In this document: one piece after another, positions 1-10,430 of the stretch
Layout of the letters: each line of letters begins with the position of its first letter
Numbering within the stretch: position 1 is the first letter of the stretch
Assembly: GCA_002105175.1 (NCBI GenBank)
Contig: MCGE01000011.1
Location: forward strand, 744,001 to 808,000
Source of the DNA: Absidia repens
Lineage: Eukaryota > Mucoromycota > Mucoromycetes > Mucorales > Cunninghamellaceae
Direction of reading: 5' to 3'
Length of the DNA stretch: 64,000 bases
Program-made: the position numbers and the translations under genes
The notes under the pieces: generated by a model
The model's input: the letters and a program-made list of their open reading frames with translations, nothing else
What the model was told of the DNA's origin: nothing
The model's database searches: none

Positions 1-382
1 TAGATTGGTCATCGTAGAGATAATCTTGGTCTAAAGATGACCGTTGATGATGGCGATGTTGTGGATGATGGTAATGTTGGGAATTTTGGAGCGGAGTTAT
101 CAATGCGGGACCGTCAGGGGTCGAGGAATAAGGTGAATAATCTGTATGGAGAGGAATAGGCGAAGTCATGTCGGTGTAATCAATATCAGATAAATGGGGT
201 GACCCTTCGTTTGGTTGTTGATGTTGGTTATTTTGGGAAATAAATAATTGTGAATGGTTAAAATCGATGTCTTTGTATTTCAAACGCTGTTGTTGCAAAT
301 GATAGGCGGTAGGATGTTTGAGCTGTGAGATGGATTTGGCTGAGTTATAGCCATCCTCCTCAACATTTTGACCGGTGTTCAT
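1..382 (-). CDS. 5' part of an unidentified low-complexity protein (partial)
   Basis: An open frame starts at ATG 382 on the minus strand and runs off the left edge without a stop, giving 127 visible codons. The visible N-terminus is hydrophilic and rich in Gln, His, Asn, Ser, Tyr and Pro, with His/Gln clusters near the edge and no signal peptide, membrane segment or domain. Such disordered N-termini precede catalytic domains in many fungal proteins, for example wall polysaccharide synthases or transcription regulators, but nothing visible decides between these. An uninterrupted frame of this length in AT-rich DNA, with fungal-like composition, supports a real first exon. The product is unknown. 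Confidence 0.6.
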   Translation of the reverse strand, partial: MNTGQNVEEDGYNSAKSISQLKHPTAYHLQQQRLKYKDIDFNHSQLFISQNNQHQQPNEGSPHLSDIDYTDMTSPIPLHTDYSPYSSTPDGPALITPLQNSQHYHHPQHRHHQRSSLDQDYLYDDQS

Positions 383-1560
383 ATTTTTATCGAGTTAATA
401 GAAATTAGAGAATAAGAAAGTGAAAAAAAAAGGAAAAAGGAAAAAATGAAATGACTCTTGCAGACCCTTTTACAAGAAAAGAAAAGAGAAGTAACACAAA
501 GTGTTTCCGAAACTGGAAGATAATGAAGTCATTGTTTGAATAAAGGTCTACATAGTATAACATGAGGTATAAAAAGCATCTGGTAAAATGAAATCATCAA
601 TGATGCATTTTCTTTTTTTCTGAAAAAAAAAAATGAAGTAATACTGTACAATATGCATTCCGAAAGAAATGGAAGTGAGCTCTGTAATGAATGATGATCT
701 ACATATCATACAATATTGCAGCGCAGTAAGATATCTGACTTTTGTCGCAGTAATATGTGTATCATCAGATACGACGACCTGGGATCGGGTCACTAATTAT
801 ACATACAAAATTTCATCTTTAATACTGTATGACAAATGATACAAGGTGAAGGCTTTTGCATATGTCACGGGGTAGTAGAGGCTTAAGTGATAAAAATGCG
901 CTGGGACGATCTCATGGTATATGCGCGCCGTTTAAATATTTGATACTTCAATTTTTATTTCTTCTTTTTCTTACTTCCTTTTCTTTTATTTGAACATACA
1001 ACGAATATATTACCACTTTTATATACCTGACACAACATTGTACCCAGCAATATCTATTGTCATTGAGGGAGATCTTCCACTGGATTCTGCTTGAATGTAC
1101 TCCTGGTCCCTTCCTGACACACCAATGCGCACCTTGCAGAACAGGCATATGGGTGTGTGTTGTCTGAAGCTTTCCCATATTCTCGTTTGGTTGTTCAACA
1201 AATTCTTTACTCAGTTGCAATTTTGCGGAAGCACGGGAATGATAAAAGGTAGCTTGAAATGAAAACAAACACATGAAACCATCGTTGTTACTTATTCACA
1301 TTGCTTGTCTCTTTTTTTTTTTTTTTTATCATTCATGACTCGTCATTAGCTTCTGCCACTAGAATGTTTCATTGGAAATGCTATGTTTGGTCATATTGGA
1401 GCATTGCTTGTATTATTAGTGTTGAAACTAGAATCAAGTATAGCGCAAGGAAGGACCTGGGGCCGAGGTATATGAAATTGAATCAGCATAAGCCGATGAC
1501 ATTCCTGGGAGCCTGAATGAATCAACTTATCACCAGGGGTAGTGGGACAATGGTATATTG
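383..1560. other. intergenic, no gene recognised
   Basis: This holds the upstream region of the partial gene at the left edge (A-rich tract near 420-450) and sequence without convincing coding potential. A minus-strand frame at 1019-1201 has somewhat protein-like composition but no recognisable family and no clean start or splice context, so it is not annotated. A T15-type tract lies near 1312-1327. Confidence 0.5.
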
Positions 1561-2600
1561 ATCAATTTTGATGGGTATGTTTGAAGTCTACACCAATATA
1601 TCCGCCGGACAACTTTACCGACGAACTTTATGATGATTGTGTCTGCTAATTACATTGGATTCTGGCGGAAGTGGCTCTTACTTGGCATTATTTGATGGAC
1701 TTCACCGTTTCAAAACTACGAATATGAACCGTTATGACTGGAACCCACCTTATTCGGAAAATATGGGATGAAATCGATTGTTGATAAATGGATCAAGGTT
1801 CTCGCTCTAAACAGATCAATTGCGCATGATTCATTGGTCCCTCACATTATCGGCAGGTGGTGTTTATAAAAGCCGATGATGAACGTAAGTGTTAATTGGA
1901 ATGTTATGTAGATGAGAATTCTAATATACATGTTATTTACTCTTTAGGAATGGATGATCCCCTAGTTGGCTCATCTGTTGTGATTTTGGGTAATATATAC
2001 AATGGAATTTCTCTGGCCCAAAAACAACCATGCCAGGGTATCAACCAACAAAATGTAAAATGGTCCATGCACCGGGTCGTTTATTGATGTTATACTTTAC
2101 TTTATGGTGGAACACAACGACGTCATAAATCCTCTCAAAGTCAATATCCGTTATGTTAACAGCCTTCGCTTGCATTCCTTCAATTTCCTGGCGATACACG
2201 GTCGACAAACGTAATAAAGGGATTATATTTCTTTATACCTAGATTCCGGGATCACCGTGCCGAATTTGGATAGAGCGACTACTGGTGTGAATGTTGATTT
2301 TGTGCAAAATTATATGACCGAGTCCATTGTATCAACGTGACAAAGAGGGTCTCCTGGAAATGCGTCAAATATGAACGAATGGATGTGTTTCAACAAGAAA
2401 AACGGGGAAGCAGGTATCATCAATGGATATATGGCATCAGGGGAGCCCTTGATTTGGGCGAAAATAACTTGGATGATTTGGGCAGCTTGGAGACAACAGC
2501 TTGAATATCAATATTTTGATGGTACCAATATCCTTACCTTTTATAGTTGAATTGATGATAGATTAGTCCCCTAGTATAGTTCTCCCATTAGATTAGGATA
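1560..2600 (+). pseudogene. decayed aspartic-protease-like relic
   Basis: Scattered plus-strand fragments in different frames resemble a pepsin-family (A1) protease in the right order. Around 1600-1690 a piece reads roughly NISAG followed by LDSGGSGSYLALFDG, resembling the first active-site loop. Near 1965-2010 a piece reads VVILGNIYNG, like the strand before the second lobe. Near 2240-2275 LDSGITVPNLD resembles the second active-site loop. A plausible intron (gtaagt at about 1885 to ttag at about 1948) lies between pieces. Stops and frame changes separate all fragments, so no functional protein is possible. The similarity is from motif memory only and each fragment is short; a chance match cannot be excluded. 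Confidence 0.35.
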
Positions 2601-2804
2601 TTTTGTTTTACCCATTGTAGCTATCAATAAAAACAATATTATATTCCAGTGAACACAAAATTGCATAGTTGTTGTCGGTAATATCTTTATTATGATATGT
2701 GTACCATGATATATCTAGCAAGACGGCGGCTTTCTGGAACTTTTTTGATTTCGAAAAAATCAATGAAATGGTCAGTACTACTGTTCAGCAAGAGGGCCAC
2801 AGGA

Positions 2805-3475
2805 AACATTTCAAATCCCGACCACGTGAATTTTTTATTTTCTCCCATTTTTTATTTTTTCCCTCTTTTTTTCTTCTTCATTATTGTAACATCAATGGGG
2901 TCATGGTAATCTTAGATTAGTATTAGGGCTAGCTTAAAAGGGGTTCCAGGTCAGGGATTACAAGATGCATGGGGAAGCCCTTTCATTTTGGACTTAGGAT
3001 TTGGGCGCCACTATTAATTGGGTTTTTGAAGTCTTCATTAACTTAGTTTAGTGTTAGTTTGTCAATAATTTGTATCTATATTCGAATAAAATTATGTCTC
3101 CTTCTACACGCTTTAATTAAAAATGTCCCCATAACCTCTTTCTTGCCTTGTACAATAGGTCCTTTTTTACCCTCGTTCGTTTGATTAGTGTTGACCGTTG
3201 TTGTGCTTCAATAAAAGATATTCCTTTATAGTCTTTTTCATGTATAGTTTATCTTGTGCGGTATATTAGATCACTTTTAAATTTGTCCCTTTCAATTTGT
3301 GTTGACCATTCTTCAAATCCTCCAATAGCCTCCATTATACTACCTCCAATTAGATCCCTTGTGGTATGTTTTTGATGTGTGTTTCTGGAGAGGATTGCGT
3401 TTGGTGATACTTTGTTAAGCAATTTTGTCGCTTATAATGTCATTGTTCTGGTGTAGTTAATGGGAGGAGGTATCT
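2805..3475 (+). repeat. dispersed repeat family, copy 1 (shortened)
   Basis: The sequence begins with ATTTCAAATCCCGACCACGTG, followed by a T-rich stretch, then a block with cttagattagtattaggg, ggttccaggtcagggattac, aagatgcatggggaagccc and tttcattttggacttaggat. It continues with TTCAATAAAA-like units. The same ordered blocks recur at 20256 and 25603 in the same orientation. This copy loses clear similarity after about 3370-3475, so it is shorter than the other two. No conserved ORF is visible. It could be a nonautonomous element, a solo LTR or an element 3' end; the class is unknown. Confidence 0.7.
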
Positions 3476-4124
3476 GCTGAATCTTGTCTTCAATACCAAA
3501 AAATCATTTTATTTTATTATTTTGAAAAAAAAAGGACGAAGGAGCTTTTTGACAAACACCACTATGATATAGTACATTTTATTTTACTCGCTTCCTGTCC
3601 TATTTATTGCATATTCTGCTTTATTTTTGAAAAAAAGGTAGTATGAGTTTGCTGGATCAAGCTTCAATTTCAGTCAAACACACGACTGGCAATTTCATGA
3701 TTTCTGCCCTTTAATTCATTGACTTTCATACATTATTCATATTCATTTGATAACAATTGTTACTCTGAAATGGACACATCGTTGATAATATAAGTCTGAG
3801 ATAACATCATTTATATGCAAGACATTGTACACATATTCCCATTCCATAATTTTTTTCTTCCCAAGCTCTAACCGCCTATCCCTTCCCTACATCTCATATT
3901 TTGACCTTAAAATATCAATCGAAGACGCCCATATAATCCCCAGCATTCCGCATGAATTTGTAAAATTACAACAACACATCATCCTGGAGCATATATTCAA
4001 ATCAGACCATCCAGTTCTGTTTTTGTTTTTCAAAAAGGGAATGCATTTTATTTCAAAAATAAGCACTAACAACGACATGATATAATAAGAATGATAAAAA
4101 AAAAATAGGGGGCGGGGGTCTAAA
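3476..4124. other. intergenic, mostly 3' flank of the proteasome gene
   Basis: AT-rich sequence between repeat copy 1 and the stop codon of the minus-strand proteasome subunit gene. It should contain that gene's 3' UTR and polyadenylation region. I see no supported gene; the small open frames on both strands show no family features. Confidence 0.5.
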
Positions 4125-4782
4125 CTAAGCACCGTATCCGCGAATGCCTTCGGCAAAGCCCCATTCAGTCTTGACGGCATAAGGTTCACTAATTTCCAAT
4201 CCGGCTTCAGTGATCTTGCCACGTTGAAACTATTCATGATATATATATATATGTATAAAAGAAGATCAATATACGGTGTGTCAACTATGATCATTCCTAT
4301 TCATCTGTCTTAAGTCTCTACCTTGTTCAAAGATCTCGCATCTCTGTAGAATAACACACGCATACAATCTTCCAAAATAGCAATGGCCTCTTCTTCAGTG
4401 ATTTCATCTTCACGACCCTCCACACGTTTTCTTAATATAGGTTGTGCCAAATGTGATCCAAATCCAGTTGCAATGGTTGTCGTTTGGTATGTGGTACCTC
4501 GCAAATCAACGTAACCCAAAAATCTATGAAGAGACAAAATGGTGAGTATAACTGGTCAATAGAACACCATGCTTAGCTTTGAATTACCTTTCCCCTTTAT
4601 CAATACCACCAACGACAAGCGAGTTCCAGAGAGGATTGAACTTTGATCGTCGATTGTACATCACCCGCCAAAGATACTCGTAAATGTTTGAAGTTCCCAA
4701 AACATGACCATCGTCAGCACAGTGTTCCGAAGTCCTATTGGAGTGAAGGCATGGATAATAAGCGTCAAACCCAGCAACCGTC

Positions 4783-4818
<36 letters not shown>

Positions 4819-5357
4819 CCAATACTTACATAACTGAATCCAAAATGTGTTGTATGTATTGATAATCGGAGAGGTCACCAGACGCACCAACAATGGTTTT
4901 CTCACCTACTGGATGTAAACGTTGAATATCGCGGAATCGAGCCAAAGAGCCATAGGAACCTATATCCAGCAATAAAATAAAAATAAAACTGGGTAAGAAA
5001 AAAAGGTGCCAATCAAGCAAAATGCAATCGTCGTTTTACCAAGCATGTCAGCAGCCATCATAATTCCATCCTTATACTTGAAAGCAATGACAGAGGTACC
5101 GGTGATAAGAGGTTGCCTGTTTTCAAAAGAAAGAAGAAAAAAGAAGAAAAAAGATAGAAGGAATAAGTCAATGAATCCTTGTCTTGAATAATAACGTCAC
5201 AAACACAAAGAATACATTGTGCTTACTGAGTTCTGGTGGTAGGACCATAGGCGCTTTGAGATAAACCGTCCGGCAGCGTCTTGTGCATAGGAATGGTATT
5301 GTATTGATCGATATTTTCATTGCGAGGCTTGCCCCAGTTGGAAGGAAAGTGGTCCAT
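4125..5357 (-). CDS. PRE4: 20S proteasome subunit beta7 (Pre4/PSMB4)
   Basis: Six exons on the minus strand: 5357-5227, 5116-5040, 4959-4830, 4734-4588, 4523-4322 and 4229-4125, with in-frame GT-AG junctions giving 263 aa, the usual size for this subunit. The product is a structural, non-catalytic beta subunit of the 20S core. The fold starts at ITGTSVIAFKYKDG (about residues 47-60), followed by AADMLGSYGSLARF, VGASGDLSDYQYIQ, VMYNRRSKFNPLWNSLVVGG, a loop with TIATGFGSHLAQP and a C-terminal extension ending GFAEGIRGYGA. NRRSK.NPLWN and the extended N-terminal propeptide are characteristic of PSMB4/Pre4 rather than catalytic beta subunits. One intron carries a T-run of about 28 on the coding strand. 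Acts in cytosol and nucleus. Confidence 0.95.
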
Positions 5358-5668
5358 GCTGAAGATAAAAAAAAAAAAGTGGTAAAGCAGGAAAAGAAAA
5401 AAAAAAAAAAAAAGAAAAAAGGAAGAGGTACGCGTCCGCCAGTTCGTCTTATTTTTTTATTGTATCAGCCCGCACCATGACGTATGAATAGCGGTGTTTG
5501 AATCCAGTGGGGGTAAAATGCAAATTTGACAGATCATAGATACATAATATAAAAGACAATGAGAAAGGGATAGGGGAATAATGAGGGACTAAAAATGAAG
5601 GCAATATGTTGGTGATAAATAAATGAAGAGAAATGGGGGTAATAAATACAACAAATAAATAAGAAATT

Positions 5669-7631
5669 TCATTGATATGGGTAAGCAGGAGATAAATGGT
5701 TCGTGACCCATTGACTCCAAAACACTTCGCGACAATAGAGGATACCCAAAAGAGGAGGACCAAACATCATAGATAGCCAGTAGACAGTATTTCCAAGCCA
5801 ATATCGTTCACGGATAAATGGTTTTCGACCGAGCATGATCAGTGGTAATTGGAGCATTTGAAGGACAAAAAGGTACATCCGCACTTTTCTTGTACATATG
5901 ATCAGAACCATTTCATGGAGACAGGAGGAGAATAAAAACGTGACAAAAGTGGCATTCATCTTGGATAATTTGTACGTATCAATAGATTGAGCATAAACGT
6001 GTCGTAATAGCCAATGGTGCACTGGTTTGTTCCATTTCCGTGCAAATTCATCATACGATACACTATCCAAAAAAGAAAAAGAACAATTTAGTACCTTTTC
6101 CAGCTTTGTGTACCCTAACAACAGCCCCACCCCATCCCTTTTTTTTGTTAAAAAAAAAACCAAGTACCTGTTCCACCAGTCATCATAAAAGTTTCGATCA
6201 GCAAATCTAAAACGATAAAAGAAAGGTTAGCAATTGATTCTATTTTTATGATGATAACAGTATTTACCTGCTGATTTCCGCAAAGGCGTTCAAAATACAT
6301 TCAAAAATAATATAAAAAATAAACAAGTAATTGATCAGGAATGGGAAGAGGAGTTCGATGATGACTTGAAATTCGGATAAGGTTGGATCGTACAATTTTG
6401 TCAAAATGTATCGTTCAGTTGTGATATATAACAAAAGGAAGCTTGCAAATGTGGCCATTGTCTTTTCAAAGACGTACCAAGGTCGGATCCTATATGAAAA
6501 ACACACATATAAGCCTTTCTATCCCCCTCAAAGACAAATCGATGTTTCATCCAGTCTTTCCATTTTTTTTTTTTTTTACCTATTTGTCCTTGGGTATTCC
6601 ATCCAATATACCAAGCTTGGCACCAAAAGATAATCAAAGTAGTTCATCATGGTCACATTGTTTGGAAACCGAGCTTCACCTTGAACCAATTCTTCTTCCA
6701 AAAAAGTAATTTCTTCTTCCATTTCTTTTAGTTCGTCCTCATCATCTGGAGAAAGAAAAAAAAACAACAACAGGTAAATAATGTTTGCCACATGATCAAT
6801 ACCTTCCCCACTCTTTTTTCATCTTACTTTCAGTCATGTCTTGATGATCCGATACCCATTTTGGTACTTCCTTCTTCAAATGATTGAGTCGTCGAAGCTT
6901 GATGGATAAGTCTCCATTAAGAGCAGTGTAGGAATGGGTTTTCATCATCATCACAATAGAATGCATAGTAAAAAAGCCAGATTGTACCCATGGCCAGTCC
7001 CTGTAGCAATAAAAAAAAAAAAGAGTATTACTCTGACTGCTCTTCCCAGCTCACGCCCAATTCCTACACAATCATAGTTCACTTTACTACAGTCGATCAA
7101 TTACCTCCAGAATACCCAATAGATACTACAGCAGATAAACACCACCTGACATACATGTTGAATCCAAACGCCCGCAGTTTCATACCGAAGGACGCCTTTC
7201 ACCAATAGCTTCGAATAAGGGACACTAAGCATGGTCACCGATACCATCACACAATCGGATATCAGTAGGGCCAGAGCGTCTTCTGAGATAAGGTTGTAAA
7301 AATTGAGACTAAGCAGGATACCTTCTTGTTGATAACAGACCATGAAAGTTTGAATGGAGTAGATGATCATCGCCAGCCAAAAGAGTGTGTAGAAACCACG
7401 AAACGTTTCTTTGTGCGCATCCGGATCAGTAATGTCGAATTTCGTATTCCTTGCCTTGAAGAACAAGCGTCTTTGTTTGTTGAGGCGCCCGTTGGTAGTC
7501 GAAGCTTGTGTGGTTGTCGACGCTTCAGTTGATATCGTTGTTGTGTCACCATTCACTGTCGTCTGTGTGTAAGAGATCTCGGATGTCCTGGTCTCCATCG
7601 ACCGAGTATCATTTACCATCATATGAGCCAA
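5669..7631 (-). CDS. ARE2: sterol O-acyltransferase (ARE/SOAT, MBOAT family)
   Basis: Six exons on the minus strand: 7631-7105, 7000-6828, 6745-6580, 6489-6268, 6206-6168 and 6062-5669, encoding 506 aa. The enzyme esterifies ergosterol with acyl-CoA in the endoplasmic reticulum for storage in lipid droplets. The 39-bp exon 5 encodes the family signature FYDDWWN (residues 369-375), followed by SVSYDEFARKWNKPVHHWLLRHVY. The probable catalytic histidine is in SSCLHEMVL (His425). Several hydrophobic membrane spans flank a hydrophilic, Thr-rich N-terminus. DGAT1 shares the FYxDWWN motif, but the C-terminal block resembles yeast Are1/Are2 more closely. Two ATGs lie three codons apart at the start (7631 and 7622); the upstream one is used here. 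Tandem with, and downstream of, the adenylosuccinate synthetase gene. Confidence 0.9.
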
Positions 7632-8283
7632 AATATATACGTTATGTTTTTTTAAAACAAAAAAAAATAAAAATAAAAGAAGAAGAAGAAAGAAAACTAA
7701 ATAAAAAAAGATAGCAGGACTGTTTGTTGCGTTTTTTTTTTTTAAAGCATAATTTTTCAGTCGGCGTATTTTTTTTGCGAAGGTGGGGGATTTTCAGAGT
7801 TTTCCGAAAAAGGCAAGCCTGCCTAGCCCTATTTCTCTTTTGTTGTTTGTTGTTGCCCCCACTCTCTTTATCTCGGCTGATGATCATGCAAGCATTTCAA
7901 GTATGATATTCCAATGTCATTCATTCAGAATTTAAAAAAAAAATGCCAAGGATTAAGCTCATCCAAGCTTTCCAAAACCCCCCTTATATTTTTGGTACGG
8001 CACTCACACTATACTATATACATTCCAACCTTGGTGGCAATAGGACCAGTGTCATCAGCCCTGACATATGTGCATTAGTTTATGCTGTATTTATAAAGTG
8101 CGACTTGGCATGTCTATATACCCTTCCCCAACCAGCACATCATCACAACCATCATCCCTATCGAAATCATCAATACAATCATCATTCAAACATAAAAGTA
8201 TAAAATATGATGGTTTTTATTTGGGTGTATATATAAAAAAAGGCAGATAAAAATAAACGAAAAAAAATAAAGCTAATCTACAT
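7632..8283. other. intergenic: ARE2 upstream region and ADE12 3' flank
   Basis: Tandem minus-strand neighbours share this 652-bp gap. The part near 7650-7800 is A-rich and T-rich by turns and would hold the ARE2 promoter. The part near 8200-8283 (aataaa-rich on both strands) would hold the ADE12 3' end. No gene is seen. Confidence 0.5.
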
Positions 8284-10002
8284 CTAGTTCAAAGGTTTGC
8301 GGACCATTTCGTCTCTAGCAGCACCGACACCAATCCAGTCAACTACGAAACAAAAAAAGAAACCATCAGAAAAGCAATTAGCTATCAATCAACCCACAAC
8401 CAGCTTTTATCAACTTGTTTTCGCTTCTTTTCTTACCTGGGACACCAGTTTCCTTTTCAATAAATTCAATGTACTTCTTTGCGTTTTCAGGAAGTTCATT
8501 CCATTCACGGCACTTGGTGATATCAGATTGCCAACCAGGAAGTTCAACATATTCCACTTCAATCTTTTCAAGCACACCGAGATCAGCAGGGAAAGCTTCC
8601 AAACGCTTACCGTCCAAATGGTAAGCAACAGCAACCTTGATGACAGGTAAAGTATCGAGAATGTCCAATTTGGTGATATTCAAGGTGGTGTATCCATTGA
8701 TCATGTTACTGTAGTTGACAACAACAAGATCCAACCATCCACAACGACGTTTTCGGCCAGTGGTCACACCATATTCATGTCCAACGGTTTGGAAATGTTC
8801 ACCAATTTCCTATAAAGAATAATAATTAGTTCGGATGAGTCTAAGTATATCCCCTCTCCTCCGTCTCCCCCGTCAAAAAAAAAAAAAAAAGATCCACTTA
8901 CATTCAATTGTTCAGTAGGGAAAGGACCGCCACCTACACGAGTAGTGTAAGCCTTGACGACACCAATGCTGTTCTTGATGGAAGCAGGAGGCACACCAAG
9001 ACCAGTACAGACACCACCAACAGTAGTATTGGAAGAAGTGACATAGGGATAGGTACCGAAATCCAAATCCAACATGAGAGCATTAGCACCTTCAACCAAA
9101 ATCTTCTTGTTTTGTTTACGGGCATTGTGTAAGTAGGCCACACTGTCAATGACATAGGGACGGAGACGTTCGGCCAATTCCTTGTAACGCTTCAATTCAG
9201 CTTCAACATCATAATCAAAGTTGCCATAACGCTTGAACTTGTTGTTGACCATGGTGCGGAAACGTTCAGAGAAGTCTTCAAAGTTGTAAAGATGGTGGAC
9301 ACGGAGACCGGAGCGAGAGGCCTTGGAGGAATAGGTGGGACCAATACCTTTACCAGTAGTTCCGATGCTGCCACGACCCAATTCAATTTCCTTCAAACCA
9401 TCAATACGTTGGTGGAAGTCAAAGACAAGATGAGCACGATCAGATACAAATAAACGACCTTCAGTGTTCAAACCCTTCACTTCAAGTTTTTCCTTTTCTT
9501 CAAAAAATGAAGGCAAATGCACAACCACACCAGCACCAACCAAGGCAGCACAGTTGGGGTTGATCAAACCTATAGGAGATGTAAAAAAAAAAAAATTGGG
9601 TGGTGAGGTTTGAGTCATATTTCTATTTTAGGATAGAGTAAAATCAAGTGATAAAACGAGAAAAAAGGGCGAGTGTACTTACCAGAAGGCAACATGTGGA
9701 AATCGTACTTGATATCACCAACAACGATAGTATGACCAGCATTGTTACCACCCTATTAACAAAAACCAAAAAGAATAATGTCAGTAAACCATTCAATGGA
9801 ATACCCCTTTGCAAGGAGTTCGCTGTCATTTTTTTATTTTAGTTTATTTTAGTTCTTTTTTTTTTTTTTTTTTTCTTACTTGACAGCGAGCACAAATATC
9901 GGCATCTCCACACAAGATATCAGACAATTTGCCTTTGCCTTCATCACCCCAAACGGCGCCAAGGACGACAGTGATTTCACCAGGTTGCAAAAGGGAAGCC
10001 AT
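8284..10002 (-). CDS. ADE12: adenylosuccinate synthetase
   Basis: Five exons on the minus strand: 10002-9880, 9752-9683, 9569-8902, 8809-8437 and 8342-8284, giving 430 aa, the standard length. It condenses IMP with aspartate using GTP, the first committed step from IMP to AMP, in the cytosol. Visible signatures are the P-loop-like WGDEGKGK (residues 18-25, with Asp20), GGNNAGHT (42-49, with His48), [20 protein letters not shown], the [22 protein letters not shown] block split here only for length, and [13 protein letters not shown] near the C-terminus. It ends [15 protein letters not shown]. The intron after exon 1 contains a long T run on the plus strand. All junctions close in frame. Confidence 0.97.
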
Positions 10003-10430
10003 AATTTTTTATACGCTTAAAACAAAAAAAAAGCAAAACAAACAGAGAAAAAAAAAGAAAATCCTGAAAAGAAATTGTAGTGGATAAATAGATGCGGTGA
10101 TCAAAATAGATGAGGAGACAGGGATTCCCGACCCAAAAAATTTTCATTGGCCAGATCACAAAGTAATCGATAAGCCTTGCTGGTCTTAAAAATAAAAGAA
10201 TAAAAAAATAAGGGTTCAAATGAACAATGAATTCAAACGTGACATTTTCAAACACGTATATATGATTTATTGATGTCTTACAATAATAGAAATGATAATA
10301 ATGAAGAATACAATGATATTGGGTACAAATAATAAACATGAGTGTAAATGATGGGAAGGGTAGGTAATAAATAAAATATACAGGGGAAACAAAATAATGT
10401 CTAAATCTATCGTTGTGCCTTGACCTTGGG
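10003..10430. other. intergenic: ADE12 upstream region
   Basis: Upstream of the ADE12 start codon, ending where recognisable BMS1-derived sequence begins. Alternating A-rich and T-rich tracts; no gene seen. Confidence 0.5.

Noticed and set aside
1019..1201. Minus-strand 60-codon frame upstream of the left-edge gene
   Set aside because: Composition is somewhat protein-like but there is no motif, plausible start or neighbouring exon.
8764..9618. Single 284-codon frame starting MTQTSPPN inside ADE12
   Set aside because: Its first residues and last residues are intron read-through; the real exon is 8902-9569 with canonical splice sites.
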